Positions 43,161 to 51,870 are shown, counted from the first letter of the stretch. The stretch: 64,000 bases of DNA from Betaproteobacteria bacterium (GCA_016194905.1 JACQAP010000014.1:1-64000), one strand, 5' to 3'. The notes: generated from the letters alone by a model not told the origin. Program-made: numbers and translations.

Positions 43161-44277
43161 ACAATCGCCGCTGCTGGTGGTCTCCGCGTCCGGACGCGCG
43201 CTTGCGCAATCGGCAGCCCGATGTGGCCTGCAGGTCGTGGTTCTGGATCTGTTCAACGACATGGATGTTCGCGCGCTGGCTGTGGCGAGCCGCAGCGTGG
43301 CGGCACGCAATGGAAAATTCGATGCGCGAAGACTGCTCGCCGCAGCGCAGGCCATGTGTTCGCCGGATTGGTGCAGCGGGTTGGTCTATGGATCCGGATT
43401 CGAGGGCCGCACCGGGTTACTCGCACAACTGGCGCGTGGACGCACCTTGTTCGGCAATGCACCGGGTACGGTGGCGCATCTCAAGGATCCGGCGCACTTT
43501 TTTCGGATGCTCGATGCGTTCGGGTTCGCGCATCCTGAAACCAGATTGGATCCGCCGGCCGATGTTTCCGGCTGGCTCGTCAAACGTACCGGCGGCGCGG
43601 GCGGAAGTCATGTGGAGCCGGCGCGCTCGCGCCATCGCGCACGGCCGGGCCGTTATTTCCAAAAGCTGCAATCCGGCCGGACCTTGTCGGTTTTGTTTGC
43701 CGCCGACAGTCGTGACGCCCGCGTGATCGGCATCAACGAACAATGGACGGCAGGTATCGCACAGTGCACGCCTTACTGCTACGGCGGCGCGGTGAGTGGC
43801 ATAGTGCTGCCCGAGAGCGTGCAGGCGCGGGTTGCGACGTTGCTCAGTCGGCTGGTGCGCGCGACCGGGCTGGTCGGATTGAACGGACTCGATTTCATTC
43901 TCGATGCCGACGACGAGCCGTATGTACTGGAGATCAATCCGCGACCGACGGCGACCATCGATCTGTATGACGCCGATTTCGAAGGCGGGCTCCTCGCGCT
44001 TCACCTGCGAGCTTGTCGTGGCGAGTTGCCGGACATGCAGCGGCCGGATCGCTCGCGGGCGCATGCGATCGTCTACGCCACAGCCCCGTTGCGCGTGCCT
44101 GCTGGAATGAACTGGCCGGAGTGGTGTACCGATATTCCGGAGAGTGGCAGCTTGATTCCGGCCGGCGCGCCCATATGCAGCGTGCGCGCCCATGCTGCCT
44201 CGAGCGCTCAAGCCCGCGACATGGCCATGGTTCGCCGTGGAATGTTGAACACTGTATTTTCCCGGAAAGCCGCATGA
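43144..44277 (+). CDS. ATP-grasp ligase of the H4MPT cluster (function unassigned)
   Basis: Protein of 377 residues. An N-terminal Rossmann-like part (PLLVVSASGRALAQSAARCG) is followed by ATP-grasp elements: WLVKRTGGAGGSHV as the ATP loop, YFQKLQSGRTLSVLF, and the metal-binding GLNGLDFILDADDEPYVLEINPRPTATID (about 240-270). ATP-grasp ligases join a carboxylate to an amine. Homologues sit in H4MPT clusters of methylotrophs as an unassigned orf, and addition of a side-chain acid or amino acid to H4MPT or methylofuran is plausible. It overlaps mtdB by 17 bases and mch by 4. Confidence 0.8.
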   Translation: MPASSEQSPLLVVSASGRALAQSAARCGLQVVVLDLFNDMDVRALAVASRSVAARNGKFDARRLLAAAQAMCSPDWCSGLVYGSGFEGRTGLLAQLARGRTLFGNAPGTVAHLKDPAHFFRMLDAFGFAHPETRLDPPADVSGWLVKRTGGAGGSHVEPARSRHRARPGRYFQKLQSGRTLSVLFAADSRDARVIGINEQWTAGIAQCTPYCYGGAVSGIVLPESVQARVATLLSRLVRATGLVGLNGLDFILDADDEPYVLEINPRPTATIDLYDADFEGGLLALHLRACRGELPDMQRPDRSRAHAIVYATAPLRVPAGMNWPEWCTDIPESGSLIPAGAPICSVRAHAASSAQARDMAMVRRGMLNTVFSRKAA

Positions 44278-45299
44278 ACGTGAAAGAAACGAAGGCGGCG
44301 GTGGTGACTGCGGATCCCAGGCAGCAGGCGATCGCCGCAAACTGGCCGAGTGTGAATGCGCTGGCTGCGCCGCTGGTCCGTGAACTGATTCTGCAAGCGA
44401 AGAACTTGCGTCTCGGCGTGGAGCGACTGGAAAACGGTTGCGTCGTGGTCGATGGCGGCATTGCCTGTCGCGGAGGGCTTGAAGCGGGACTTCGCATAGC
44501 GGAAATATGCATGGGCGGACTGGGACGGGTGTCGCTGCAAGAGTCGGGAATATCGCACTGGCCATTGCAGCTTTCGGTACACAGTGCGGACCCGGTGCTC
44601 GCGTGTCTTGGCAGCCAGTATGCAGGCTGGAGCCTGGCGTACGGAGAAGGCAAAGGCAGTTTCCAAGCACTCGGCTCCGGGCCGGGTCGGGCGGCGGCGT
44701 GTCGCGAGGATCTGTTCGCCGAGCTGTCCTATCGCGATCTCTCGGAAACAGTCTGCCTCGTGCTCGAAGTCGGCAAGAAACCGCCGACCGAGATCGCCGA
44801 CAGGATTGCCAGCGATTGCGGCGTCGCACCGGACCAGGTCACGCTGATCCTTACGCCGACGCACAGCCTTGCGGGAACGTTGCAGGTCGTCGCGCGTGTG
44901 CTGGAAGTGGCGTTGCACAAGGCGCACGCACTTGGATTTCCTCTGCATCACGTGGTAGACGGCGCAGGTGCCGCGCCACTGCCGCCGCCCGCCGCGGATT
45001 TTCTGACCGCCATGGGACGCACCAACGACGCGATTCTGTTCGGCGGCAACGTGCAACTGTTCGTCGATTGCGACGACGGCGAAGCCGAGCGTCTCGCGAG
45101 GAATTTGCCGTCGAGCGTTTCCAAAGATTACGGCAAGCCGTTTGCGCGCGTGTTCAAGGACGCGGAGTACGACTTCTATCGCATCGATCCGCATCTCTTT
45201 GCGCCCGCTGTCGTTTCGGTGAGCGTGCTGAAAAGCGGCAAGACCTTCCATGCCGGCGCGCTCGACGAGCGGCTGCTGGAACAGTCGTTCGGTGGCTAA
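44274..45299 (+). CDS. mch: Methenyl-H4MPT cyclohydrolase
   Basis: Protein of 341 residues. Mch features are LGVERLENGCVVVDGGI, AEICMGGLGRVSL, QYAGWSLAYGEGKGSFQALGSGPGRA and HHVVDGAGAAPLPPPAADFLTAMGRTNDAILFGG. It opens methenyl-H4MPT to formyl-H4MPT by hydrolysis. ATG 44274 overlaps the stop of the ATP-grasp gene (ATGA), so translation is coupled. Its product feeds the Fhc complex encoded on the other strand. Length matches bacterial Mch. Confidence 0.96.
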   Translation: MNVKETKAAVVTADPRQQAIAANWPSVNALAAPLVRELILQAKNLRLGVERLENGCVVVDGGIACRGGLEAGLRIAEICMGGLGRVSLQESGISHWPLQLSVHSADPVLACLGSQYAGWSLAYGEGKGSFQALGSGPGRAAACREDLFAELSYRDLSETVCLVLEVGKKPPTEIADRIASDCGVAPDQVTLILTPTHSLAGTLQVVARVLEVALHKAHALGFPLHHVVDGAGAAPLPPPAADFLTAMGRTNDAILFGGNVQLFVDCDDGEAERLARNLPSSVSKDYGKPFARVFKDAEYDFYRIDPHLFAPAVVSVSVLKSGKTFHAGALDERLLEQSFGG

Positions 45300-45323
45300 A
45301 AGATTCTTTAGACAGGTGAAAGT

Positions 45324-46274
45324 TTGCCGAAAGTAAATACAGGAACGACGGGCGGTGGCAGCCGGGTGGTGATACTCACCGACGATCCCGGCTGGCATGG
45401 GGCGCGATTGCGCGAGGCGTTCCTGTCGCGTGGCGTCGAGACCAGTTTCGCGTCATTGCGTGACTGCCGGTTCGACTTGCACCGCCCCGGGCGTAGCGTC
45501 GTCCTTCCCGGATTCGAAGAGCGTTTGCCCGACGGCGTGTTCGTGCGCGGCGTGCCAGGCGGCACGCTCGAGCAAGTCGTGTTGCGGCTGGATGTGCTGC
45601 ACGCGCTCAAGCTGCTGGGTGTGCCGGTGTACAACGATGGCCGCGCGATCGAGCGGACCGTGGACAAGGCCATGACCAGTTTCGTGCTGGCGAATGCCGG
45701 CATTCCGACCCCGGCCACCTGGGTCACGGAATCGGAGAGCGAGGCGGCAGCCGTGGTGCGAGCGGAGATCGCCGCCGGACGGGAAATGGTTGTGAAGCCG
45801 TTGTTCGGTTCGCAGGGGGTCGGCCTGAAGCGAATCTCCGCCGTGGACGATCTGCCGCCGGGCGCGCACTACGACGGCGTGTATTACCTGCAACGCTACG
45901 TCGAGTCCGGAAATACCGGATGGCACGACTGGCGTGTGTTCGTGATCGATGGTGTTGCGGTGGCGGCCATGAAGCGGCAGGGAAAAAGCTGGATTACGAA
46001 TGTCTCCCAGGGCGGCACTTGCGCGCCGGTCGATCTCTCCGAACACGAGGATCTGCGCGTGCTTGCGCAAAAGGCCTGCAGCGCGCTGCAAATGGATTAC
46101 GCGGGCATCGACTTGATTCGCGACCGCGATGGCCGCCTCCAGGTCATCGAAGTCAACGGCATTCCGGCATGGAAGGGACTGCAGTCCGTCACCCGGGACA
46201 GCATTGCCCGGATGCTGGTCGACGATTTCGTCGACAGGCACCTGCGGCGCCGCGCGCTGCACTCGGTCGCATGA
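45324..46274 (+). CDS. RimK-like ATP-grasp ligase of the H4MPT cluster (Orf5-type)
   Basis: Protein of 316 residues from a TTG preceded by AGGTGA. RimK-type features are PGWHGARLREAFLSRGVE, GVPVYNDGRAIERTVDKAMTSFVLANAGIPTP, VVKPLFGSQGVGLKRI, and the metal site YAGIDLIRDRDGRLQVIEVNGIPAWKGLQ. RimK, MptN and CofF in this group add glutamate to ribosomal protein S6 or to coenzymes. In methylotroph H4MPT clusters such a gene is a standard neighbour of mch; glutamate addition to H4MPT or methylofuran is the natural hypothesis. It overlaps the CitG-like gene by 4 bases. Confidence 0.8.
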   Translation: MPKVNTGTTGGGSRVVILTDDPGWHGARLREAFLSRGVETSFASLRDCRFDLHRPGRSVVLPGFEERLPDGVFVRGVPGGTLEQVVLRLDVLHALKLLGVPVYNDGRAIERTVDKAMTSFVLANAGIPTPATWVTESESEAAAVVRAEIAAGREMVVKPLFGSQGVGLKRISAVDDLPPGAHYDGVYYLQRYVESGNTGWHDWRVFVIDGVAVAAMKRQGKSWITNVSQGGTCAPVDLSEHEDLRVLAQKACSALQMDYAGIDLIRDRDGRLQVIEVNGIPAWKGLQSVTRDSIARMLVDDFVDRHLRRRALHSVA

Positions 46275-47197
46275 AGGCAACGGACGCATTCGCGCTTGAG
46301 CCAACGACCGTCGCCGCGGCGATCTGGGACGCGTGCGTCACCGATGTTCGCGCATTCAAGCCCGGCAACGTCAGCATCGCTTCACCCGGGCACGGCATGC
46401 GCGCGGATGATTTTATCGCGAGTGCGGACGCCATGGCCGCTGCGATTGCGGCGCCTGCAGCCGATGTTGGACAACGCATCCTGCGTGCAATCGAGGCAAC
46501 TCATGCAGTCGTGCCGGTCAACACGAACCTCGGGATCGTGCTGCTGTGCGCGCCGCTCGCGCACGCAGCGACCAGTTCATCGAGCGAGCTGATCCTGCGC
46601 GAACGGCTGCGCGCCGTGCTCGCGGGACTCAATGTGGACGATGCCGGGCTTGCCTATCGCGCGATTCGCCTGGCCGAACCAGGCGGATTGGGGCGATCCG
46701 ATCGGCATGACGTAGTGGAAGTCCCTCACGTCACGCTGCGCGAGGCGATGGATGAAGCGCGCGACCGCGACCGGATCGCTCATCAGTACGTGACCGACTA
46801 TGGGGACATCTTTGAGACCGGATTACCCGCATTGCAGCACGGGCTCGCGCGGTGGCGCAGCCGCGAGTGGGCCGCAGTGCATGCCTATCTGATTTTTCTG
46901 GCGCGCTATCCGGACAGTCACGTAGCGCGCAAGCATGGTGGGAAGGTGGCCGCCGCGGTCAGTCTGCAGGCGCGCGATCTGAGTCAGGCGTTGGGACGGG
47001 CGAGCGACCCTGCGCGGGAAATGCCGGCACTGGAGGCGTTCGATCGCCAGTTGAAGGCACGATCCATCAACCCGGGCACCAGCGCCGACATGACGGTGGC
47101 CACCCTGGTGGCGATGGATCTGGAGGATTCGCTGGACCAAGTTTCATCAGAACGTGTTTCATCGGAAAGTCGGGCCGGGGTTGGCACCAGCGGATGA
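46271..47197 (+). CDS. CitG-like (triphosphoribosyl-dephospho-CoA synthase-related) protein, Orf7-type
   Basis: Protein of 308 residues, all helical, related to CitG/MdcB. Family hallmarks are [18 protein letters not shown] near residue 25 and [20 protein letters not shown], the latter an NTNLG loop of the active site. CitG attaches adenine nucleotide to a pentose phosphate to make a prosthetic group. In H4MPT clusters the role is unknown; building a ribosyl-phosphate bond is a chemically reasonable idea because H4MPT carries a ribosyl-aryl unit. It is overlapped by the RimK-like gene at its start and lies 71 bases before fae. Confidence 0.78.
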   Translation: MKATDAFALEPTTVAAAIWDACVTDVRAFKPGNVSIASPGHGMRADDFIASADAMAAAIAAPAADVGQRILRAIEATHAVVPVNTNLGIVLLCAPLAHAATSSSSELILRERLRAVLAGLNVDDAGLAYRAIRLAEPGGLGRSDRHDVVEVPHVTLREAMDEARDRDRIAHQYVTDYGDIFETGLPALQHGLARWRSREWAAVHAYLIFLARYPDSHVARKHGGKVAAAVSLQARDLSQALGRASDPAREMPALEAFDRQLKARSINPGTSADMTVATLVAMDLEDSLDQVSSERVSSESRAGVGTSG

Positions 47198-47212
47198 GCT
47201 CGCAGTCAGTGG

Positions 47213-47226
47213 CGGGCTTCGGCCCG
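47213..47226 (+). other. UUCG-tetraloop hairpin ahead of fae
   Basis: CGGGC-TTCG-GCCCG forms a five-pair stem closed by the very stable UUCG loop, 43 bases before the fae start. There is no T-run, so it is not an ordinary terminator. It may protect or mark the 5' end of a fae message. Confidence 0.45.
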
Positions 47227-47268
47227 TGTTCGATCAACAACCGAGGTCAAGAACCGAAGGAGGAGTCA

Positions 47269-47781
47269 ATGGCGAAAATCAATGGAGTGTGTGTCGGTGA
47301 ATCGCTGGTCGGGGATGGCAACGAAGTCGCCCATATCGACCTGCTGATCGGTCCGCGTGGCAGCCCCGTGGAGTCGGCATTCTGCCACGCGCTGACCAAC
47401 AACAAGGACGGCTTTACCTCGCTGCTCGCGGTGGTGGCGCCGAACCTGATAACCAAGCCGGCTACGGTGATGTTCAACAAGGTCACCATCAAGGGCGCCA
47501 AGCAGGCGGTGCAGATGTTCGGACCGGCCCAGCGTGCCGTCGCAATGGCGGTGGCGGACAGTGTCGCGGAGGGCGTCATCCCCGCGAACGAGGCGGACGA
47601 CCTGTTCATCTGCGTCGGCGTGTTCATTCACTGGCAGGCGGCCGACGACAAGAAGATCCAGGATTACAACTACAAGGCGGTCAAGGAGTCGATCGCGCGC
47701 GCCATCAAGGGCGAGCCGAAGGCTGCGGAGGTCACCGCGAAACGCGGTTCCATGGATCACCCGTTCCAGGCGCACAAGTAA
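47269..47781 (+). CDS. fae: Formaldehyde-activating enzyme
   Basis: Protein of 170 residues and full length. The catalytic His22 of Fae is present in [17 protein letters not shown], followed by [23 protein letters not shown] and [17 protein letters not shown], which are nearly invariant in the family. Fae condenses formaldehyde with H4MPT to methylene-H4MPT, the entry step to the pathway. A strong GGAGGAG sits 3 bases before the ATG. The gene is flanked by a UUCG hairpin and a strong terminator, as expected for an abundant enzyme with its own short message. Confidence 0.97.
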   Translation: MAKINGVCVGESLVGDGNEVAHIDLLIGPRGSPVESAFCHALTNNKDGFTSLLAVVAPNLITKPATVMFNKVTIKGAKQAVQMFGPAQRAVAMAVADSVAEGVIPANEADDLFICVGVFIHWQAADDKKIQDYNYKAVKESIARAIKGEPKAAEVTAKRGSMDHPFQAHK

Positions 47782-47801
47782 TCCTGCAGGTCCAAAGCCA
47801 G

Positions 47802-47833
47802 GCCCGCTCCGCTTTCACGGAGCGGGCTTTTTC
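47802..47833 (+). terminator. Rho-independent terminator of fae
   Basis: GCCCGCTCCG (47802-47811) pairs perfectly with CGGAGCGGGC (47818-47827) across a six-base loop and is followed by TTTTTC. This is the clearest terminator of the window and ends the plus-strand mptG-to-fae run. Confidence 0.93.
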
Positions 47834-47860
47834 TTGTTTTTCTCAAGAAAGGCAATACTC

Positions 47861-47912
47861 GCCACGGAGGACACGGATACTCTCGCGAAGCGGGGAGTAC
47901 CCTTTTAGGAAA
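47861..47912. repeat. Single-arm copy of repeat family B
   Basis: GCCACGGAGGACACGGATAC onward to GGGGAGTACCCTTTTAGG matches the left arm of the elements at 33163 and 23622. No mirrored arm follows. It lies between the convergent fae and HisA-like genes. Confidence 0.7.
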
Positions 47913-47940
47913 ACCAGAAACAAGGAACAACATGTGGGTG

Positions 47941-48672
47941 TTAAAAGCAGGTCCGTTGCCGAAATTGCGCGAGGTGCGCGGGACCGATGCGTCCATCGTG
48001 CAGCGCGCTCGCGAGCAGCGCGCCGGCGGCGCCCGCTGCTTTCACCTGTTGAAGGTCTTCGATGGAACGGACACCGCCCGCCGCATAGACCTGGCAGCCG
48101 GGCACGCGTCCGGCAAGTCCGACGATCAAAGCCAGATCCGGTCCCTTGTCGCTGCCGACCCGCTGCAGGTTCATCGCCAGCACGCGCTGCGGCCAATAGC
48201 GTTCGGGATGTGTCAGCAGTGCCCGCGGTCCCCTGAAATCATCACCCTGATAGTCCAGCGAGAGCACTGGAGACGGGGCCTTACAGCGCTTGCGGACCAC
48301 GGAAAGGAAGTCGGCATCGAGGAGGGATTCGCTCCCGATGACAGGACGGCCCAGCCCCGCATCGAGCCAGTGCGCGAGCGCGGCTTCGTCGCCCATGCCG
48401 GTGTCCGCCCAGAGTTCGAGTTCGGGGAAATGCCGATGGATGGTTCGGAGACTTTCCATGTTGCCGCCGCGGCGCTGGATGGCATCGAGGTCGGCGACAT
48501 ACAGGGTCTGGAATGGATGAAGTGCGAGCAAGGCTTCCACGATTTTCGATGGTTCCGCTCCGGGGCCCAGCCGGGAGCGGACCGGGCGGTATTCGTCGCG
48601 CCGGCCTTCGCGGGCATGGACTACCATGCCGTCCTTGAGGTCGATCACGGGAATCAGGTGGAAGCCGGCCAC
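47941..48672 (-). CDS. HisA/HisF-like TIM-barrel protein of the H4MPT cluster (Orf9-type)
   Basis: Protein of 243 residues from a GTG at 48672. The HisA-like barrel is recognised from FHLIPVIDLKDGMVVHAREG, LYVADLDAIQRRGGN, ELWADTGMGDE and the phosphate site QVYAAGGVRSIEDL. The first Asp and the Lys of IDLKDG are kept, but other histidine-pathway residues were not checked, and no his genes are around. Homologues sit in methylotroph H4MPT/methanofuran clusters with unknown function, where a sugar-phosphate or furan-phosphate isomerisation is plausible. Its start codon is only 15 bases from that of mfnD on the other strand. Confidence 0.8.
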   Translation of the reverse strand: MAGFHLIPVIDLKDGMVVHAREGRRDEYRPVRSRLGPGAEPSKIVEALLALHPFQTLYVADLDAIQRRGGNMESLRTIHRHFPELELWADTGMGDEAALAHWLDAGLGRPVIGSESLLDADFLSVVRKRCKAPSPVLSLDYQGDDFRGPRALLTHPERYWPQRVLAMNLQRVGSDKGPDLALIVGLAGRVPGCQVYAAGGVRSIEDLQQVKAAGAAGALLASALHDGRIGPAHLAQFRQRTCF

Positions 48673-48687
48673 GGGTAACCTTTTTTC

Positions 48688-49680
48688 ATGAAGATTCTGG
48701 CGTACGAGCACATCACCGGCGGCGGAATGCTGGGCGACGCGAAAATGTCCGCGCTCGCACCGGAGGGCGAGACGATGCTGCGCGCCCTGGTGGATGATCT
48801 CACGGCGATTCCGGGCGTGGAAGTTGCCGTCTTGCGCGATGCGCGTTTGGGCGCCGACCTGCCCGCGACCTTGCATCGTGTCGACAATGCCTCCGATTTC
48901 TGGCCGGCGTTTCGCCGCGCGGTGCGCAACGCTGATGCAGTATGGCCGATTGCGCCCGAGCAGGACGGCATGCTGTTGCGAATCACGGGCGAGATCCTGC
49001 AGGCGGGACGCGTGCTGCTGGGATGCCGGCCGGATGCTGTGAAGATAGCAACGAGCAAACGTGCAACGGCGGATGTCCTCGCTCAAGCGGGGATCGCCGC
49101 AATTCCCGTTTACGTCGATGAGCGAAGCATTGCGCCTGAAGTCGGCGAGGTTGTGGTCAAGCCGGATGACGGCGCCGGATGCCAGGATACGTTGCTGTTC
49201 CGCAGCCGGCGGCAATTGCAGGCCTGGCTCCGGAACAATGCAAGAGCCGGGCTGGTGTTCCAGCCCTACATTGATGGCGATGCCCGGAGTTTGTCGCTGC
49301 TGTGTTGCGATGGCCGCGCACGTCTGCTGGCTTGCAATCGCCAGAAAATCAGCGTTGCCAGCGGTGTGTTCGAATTTGCCGGGGTGAGCGTGGGAGCATT
49401 AGCGGATGCGGATGGACGCTACGCGAGACTTGCCAGCGCGGTGGCGCGAGCCCTGCCCGGACTCTGGGGTTACTGCGGCGTGGATTTCATCGAAACCGAT
49501 GCGGGACCGATCGTAGTCGAAGTGAACCCGAGACTGACGACGTCGTATGCGGGCCTGCACCGGGCGATCGGAATCAACCCCGCGCAACTCGTGCTCGAAT
49601 TGCCCATCTCGCTCGATGCCGCCACGGAAGCGATGCATCGAACGCGCGCTGTCGAAGTGGAGATCGCTCATGCTGGCTGA
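48688..49680 (+). CDS. mfnD: ATP-grasp ligase, MfnD-like (tyramine-glutamate ligase of methanofuran synthesis)
   Basis: Protein of 330 residues. The start MKILAYEHITGGG is typical of the MfnD-type ATP-grasp proteins found in archaeal and bacterial methanofuran clusters. ATP-grasp elements include VVVKPDDGAGCQDTLLF, GLVFQPYIDGDARSLSLL, and the metal-binding YCGVDFIETDAGPIVVEVNPRLTTSYAGL. MfnD couples tyramine with the gamma-carboxyl of glutamate. It leads mfnD-mfnF-mfnE with overlapping ends, which strongly supports the methanofuran assignment; glutamate-chain extension is an alternative role. Confidence 0.82.
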   Translation: MKILAYEHITGGGMLGDAKMSALAPEGETMLRALVDDLTAIPGVEVAVLRDARLGADLPATLHRVDNASDFWPAFRRAVRNADAVWPIAPEQDGMLLRITGEILQAGRVLLGCRPDAVKIATSKRATADVLAQAGIAAIPVYVDERSIAPEVGEVVVKPDDGAGCQDTLLFRSRRQLQAWLRNNARAGLVFQPYIDGDARSLSLLCCDGRARLLACNRQKISVASGVFEFAGVSVGALADADGRYARLASAVARALPGLWGYCGVDFIETDAGPIVVEVNPRLTTSYAGLHRAIGINPAQLVLELPISLDAATEAMHRTRAVEVEIAHAG

Positions 49681-50716
49681 TGTCGTGCTGGGTTGGGATA
49701 TCGGCGGCGCGCATCTCAAGGTGGCCGCGGTCGATAACAAGGGCAGGGTGGTGCAGGTCGTGCAACTGCCGTGTCCGCTCTGGTTGGGACTGGAACATCT
49801 CGACCGTGCAATTGCCAAGGCACTCATCCAGATGCCGAGAGCCAGTCTGCACGCGGTCACGATGACCGGGGAACTGACTGACTTCTTCCGCAATCGCGCC
49901 CAGGGCGTCAAGACGATCATCGCGCGCTTCGCACAGCAGACACCGGTGGACCGCACCACTATCTATGCAGGGCCGGCAGGCTTCCTGACACCGCAGAAGG
50001 CTGAGCAGAAAACCGACGCCGTGGCATCGGCGAACTGGGCCGCCAGCGCGCAACTGGTCGCGAGCCGCGTGCCGGATGCGCTGTTCGTCGACATCGGCAG
50101 CACAACCACCGACCTGGTTCCCATCCGCGGCGGCGTGCTGAGGATTCTGGGTTTCAGCGATGCGGACCGGTTGGCCTGCGAAGAGCTGGTGTATACGGGA
50201 GTAGTGCGCACGCCGGTCATGGCGCTCGCGGACCGGATTCCATTCGACGGGCAATGGATCCCCGCGATGGCGGAATATTTCGCCACGACGGCGGATGTCT
50301 ACCGCCTGACCGGCGAACTGCCTGAAGGCGCCGATCAACTTCCCGCCGCCGACAATGGCGGCAAGACCGTGCGCGACAGCGCTCGCCGGCTCGCGCGCAT
50401 GATCGGTCGCGATCTCGAATCCGCGCCTCTCGCGCAATGGAAGCGGTGTGCCCGCCATCTGGCCGACCTGCAGTTGTGGCAGATCCGGCAGGCTTGCGAA
50501 CGCGTATTGTCACGCGCCGATGCCGTCGATCGCAGTCCGGTCGTGGGAGCGGGCACGGGCAGATTCCTGGCCAGAAAACTCGCTGCGCAACTTGGCCGGC
50601 GTTACCGCGATTTCGACTCGCTGGTCGATGCGGCACCGGACGCGGCCTCGTGGGCATCGAGTTGCGCGCCGGCCGTGGCAGTCGCGTTGTTGGCGCAAAG
50701 GCGCAAGCGAAAATGA
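49670..50716 (+). CDS. mfnF: MfnF-like methanofuran biosynthesis protein (hydantoinase A-like fold)
   Basis: Protein of 348 residues of the actin-like ATPase/hydantoinase-oxoprolinase type. Nucleotide-binding elements are VVLGWDIGGAHLKVAAVD at the N-terminus and LFVDIGSTTTDLVPIRGG near 140-157. MfnF joins (5-(aminomethyl)furan-3-yl)methyl diphosphate to gamma-glutamyl-tyramine in methanofuran synthesis. The gene overlaps mfnD by 11 bases and mfnE by 4, so the three are translated together. Length and context match; experimental activity in bacteria is assumed from the archaeal enzyme. Confidence 0.83.
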   Translation: MLADVVLGWDIGGAHLKVAAVDNKGRVVQVVQLPCPLWLGLEHLDRAIAKALIQMPRASLHAVTMTGELTDFFRNRAQGVKTIIARFAQQTPVDRTTIYAGPAGFLTPQKAEQKTDAVASANWAASAQLVASRVPDALFVDIGSTTTDLVPIRGGVLRILGFSDADRLACEELVYTGVVRTPVMALADRIPFDGQWIPAMAEYFATTADVYRLTGELPEGADQLPAADNGGKTVRDSARRLARMIGRDLESAPLAQWKRCARHLADLQLWQIRQACERVLSRADAVDRSPVVGAGTGRFLARKLAAQLGRRYRDFDSLVDAAPDAASWASSCAPAVAVALLAQRRKRK

Positions 50717-51327
50717 CTCTATGGGTCGTCAAGCTCGGCGGCAGTCTTGCCAACTCTCCAGAACTGCCGCGATGGCTGGATGTCATCGCTACCACAGGTG
50801 CGGGAAAGGTCGTGCTGGTACCCGGTGGCGGTTCCTGGGCGGATGAAGTACGAGAAGCGCAGAAGCGCGAAGGTTTCGACGATCGCATCGCGCATCGCAA
50901 AGCGCTGCGAGCGATGGAGCAATACGGAAAAGTGCTCGCAGGGATGCGAGCGAACTTTGTTCCAGCGGCTGGCATCGCGGAGATTCACAAAGCCCTGCGC
51001 AATGACCAGATCGCGGTGTGGATGCCTTACGAAATGATCGTCGCCGATCCTTCGATTCCCGAAAGCTGGGATGTCACCTCCGACAGCCTCGCTGCCTGGC
51101 TCGCCAAAAAACTGAATGCCTCGGCATTGCTGCTTGTGAAATCCTTGAAAATCGATGCACAGCCGGGGATCGAGGACCTAGTGCGTCGAGGCTGGGTCGA
51201 TCCTGCTTTTGCGAAATTTTCTTCAGGAAAGCAATTCAAGATCGTCCTGCTGGGGAAGGGCGATCAAAATGCGGCAGAATTTCTACTGACATCGGACGAT
51301 GCGGTAAAGGCAACGAGCCACGACTAA
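50713..51327 (+). CDS. mfnE: MfnE-like aminomethylfuran phosphate kinase (amino-acid-kinase family)
   Basis: Protein of 204 residues of the amino-acid-kinase fold: LWVVKLGGSLANS at the start, VLVPGGGSWADEVREAQ, a nucleotide region DSLAAWLAKKLNASALLLVKSL, and a short C-terminus. MfnE phosphorylates (5-(aminomethyl)furan-3-yl)methyl phosphate to the diphosphate used by MfnF. ATG 50713 overlaps the mfnF stop. It is the last gene before the AT-richer insertion; mfnB, the next methanofuran gene, lies 6.9 kb further on, on the other strand. Confidence 0.83.
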   Translation: MTLWVVKLGGSLANSPELPRWLDVIATTGAGKVVLVPGGGSWADEVREAQKREGFDDRIAHRKALRAMEQYGKVLAGMRANFVPAAGIAEIHKALRNDQIAVWMPYEMIVADPSIPESWDVTSDSLAAWLAKKLNASALLLVKSLKIDAQPGIEDLVRRGWVDPAFAKFSSGKQFKIVLLGKGDQNAAEFLLTSDDAVKATSHD

Positions 51328-51379
51328 GCTTGTTCCCCAAGCGGCCAACAGGGCGCTATGCTATTTGCAAGTTAACTGA

Positions 51380-51401
51380 GGTAGCGCTGTCCGGCGCTAT
51401 C
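51380..51401 (+). terminator. Weak hairpin after mfnE
   Basis: GGTAGCGC pairs with GCGCTATC (one G-U) around the loop TGTCCG, 52 bases after the mfnE stop. It is followed by TTGAGAATT instead of a run of T, so termination is uncertain. Confidence 0.3.
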
Positions 51402-51450
51402 TTGAGAATTCGGATTTTAACGTAGTTAATAAACCACGAATTTCCCAAAA

Positions 51451-51870
51451 ATGACTATAAAAATTGGAGGTTGGTCGCGAATAGGCGTCGTCCTAAGCGT
51501 TCTCTGGTTTTTGGCCATAGGTGGCTATGGCGCATACGAATACTCACTTTGGGACGATAATTGCCGCGCGCCAGGGTTGGGCGGTAATCCATTTACCTAT
51601 CACGACCCATGTTCAGGAAAACTTTGGTTTGTCGAGTGGAAATTTGTCCAAGATCTGAGCCGAGACGCGGCTTTTGAGTACGACTTATTGAGACGACAGC
51701 ACAAGACGATTCCAGAAGATGTAATGCGCCGCCTCGAATCTGGTCCAGAGTATGAAAAACAGTTTAAGGGAGGCATTTTTCTATTCCTTTGGCTGGTCCC
51801 AGTGATTGCTATGTGGATCTTAGTGTATGTATGTGTATCAGTGTTCCGTTGGATTCGACGAGGTTTTTAA
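51451..51870 (+). CDS. Small membrane protein of unknown function
   Basis: Protein of 139 residues. One transmembrane segment lies at about 10-30 (IGVVLSVLWFLAIGGYGAY) and another at about 107-130 (GGIFLFLWLVPVIAMWILVYVCV). Between them is a periplasmic or cytosolic loop with two cysteines (DDNCRAP, HDPCSGK) that could pair. Base composition is clearly more AT-rich than the mfn genes just upstream. The start codon has no strong ribosome binding site. No family is recognised. Confidence 0.5.
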   Translation: MTIKIGGWSRIGVVLSVLWFLAIGGYGAYEYSLWDDNCRAPGLGGNPFTYHDPCSGKLWFVEWKFVQDLSRDAAFEYDLLRRQHKTIPEDVMRRLESGPEYEKQFKGGIFLFLWLVPVIAMWILVYVCVSVFRWIRRGF

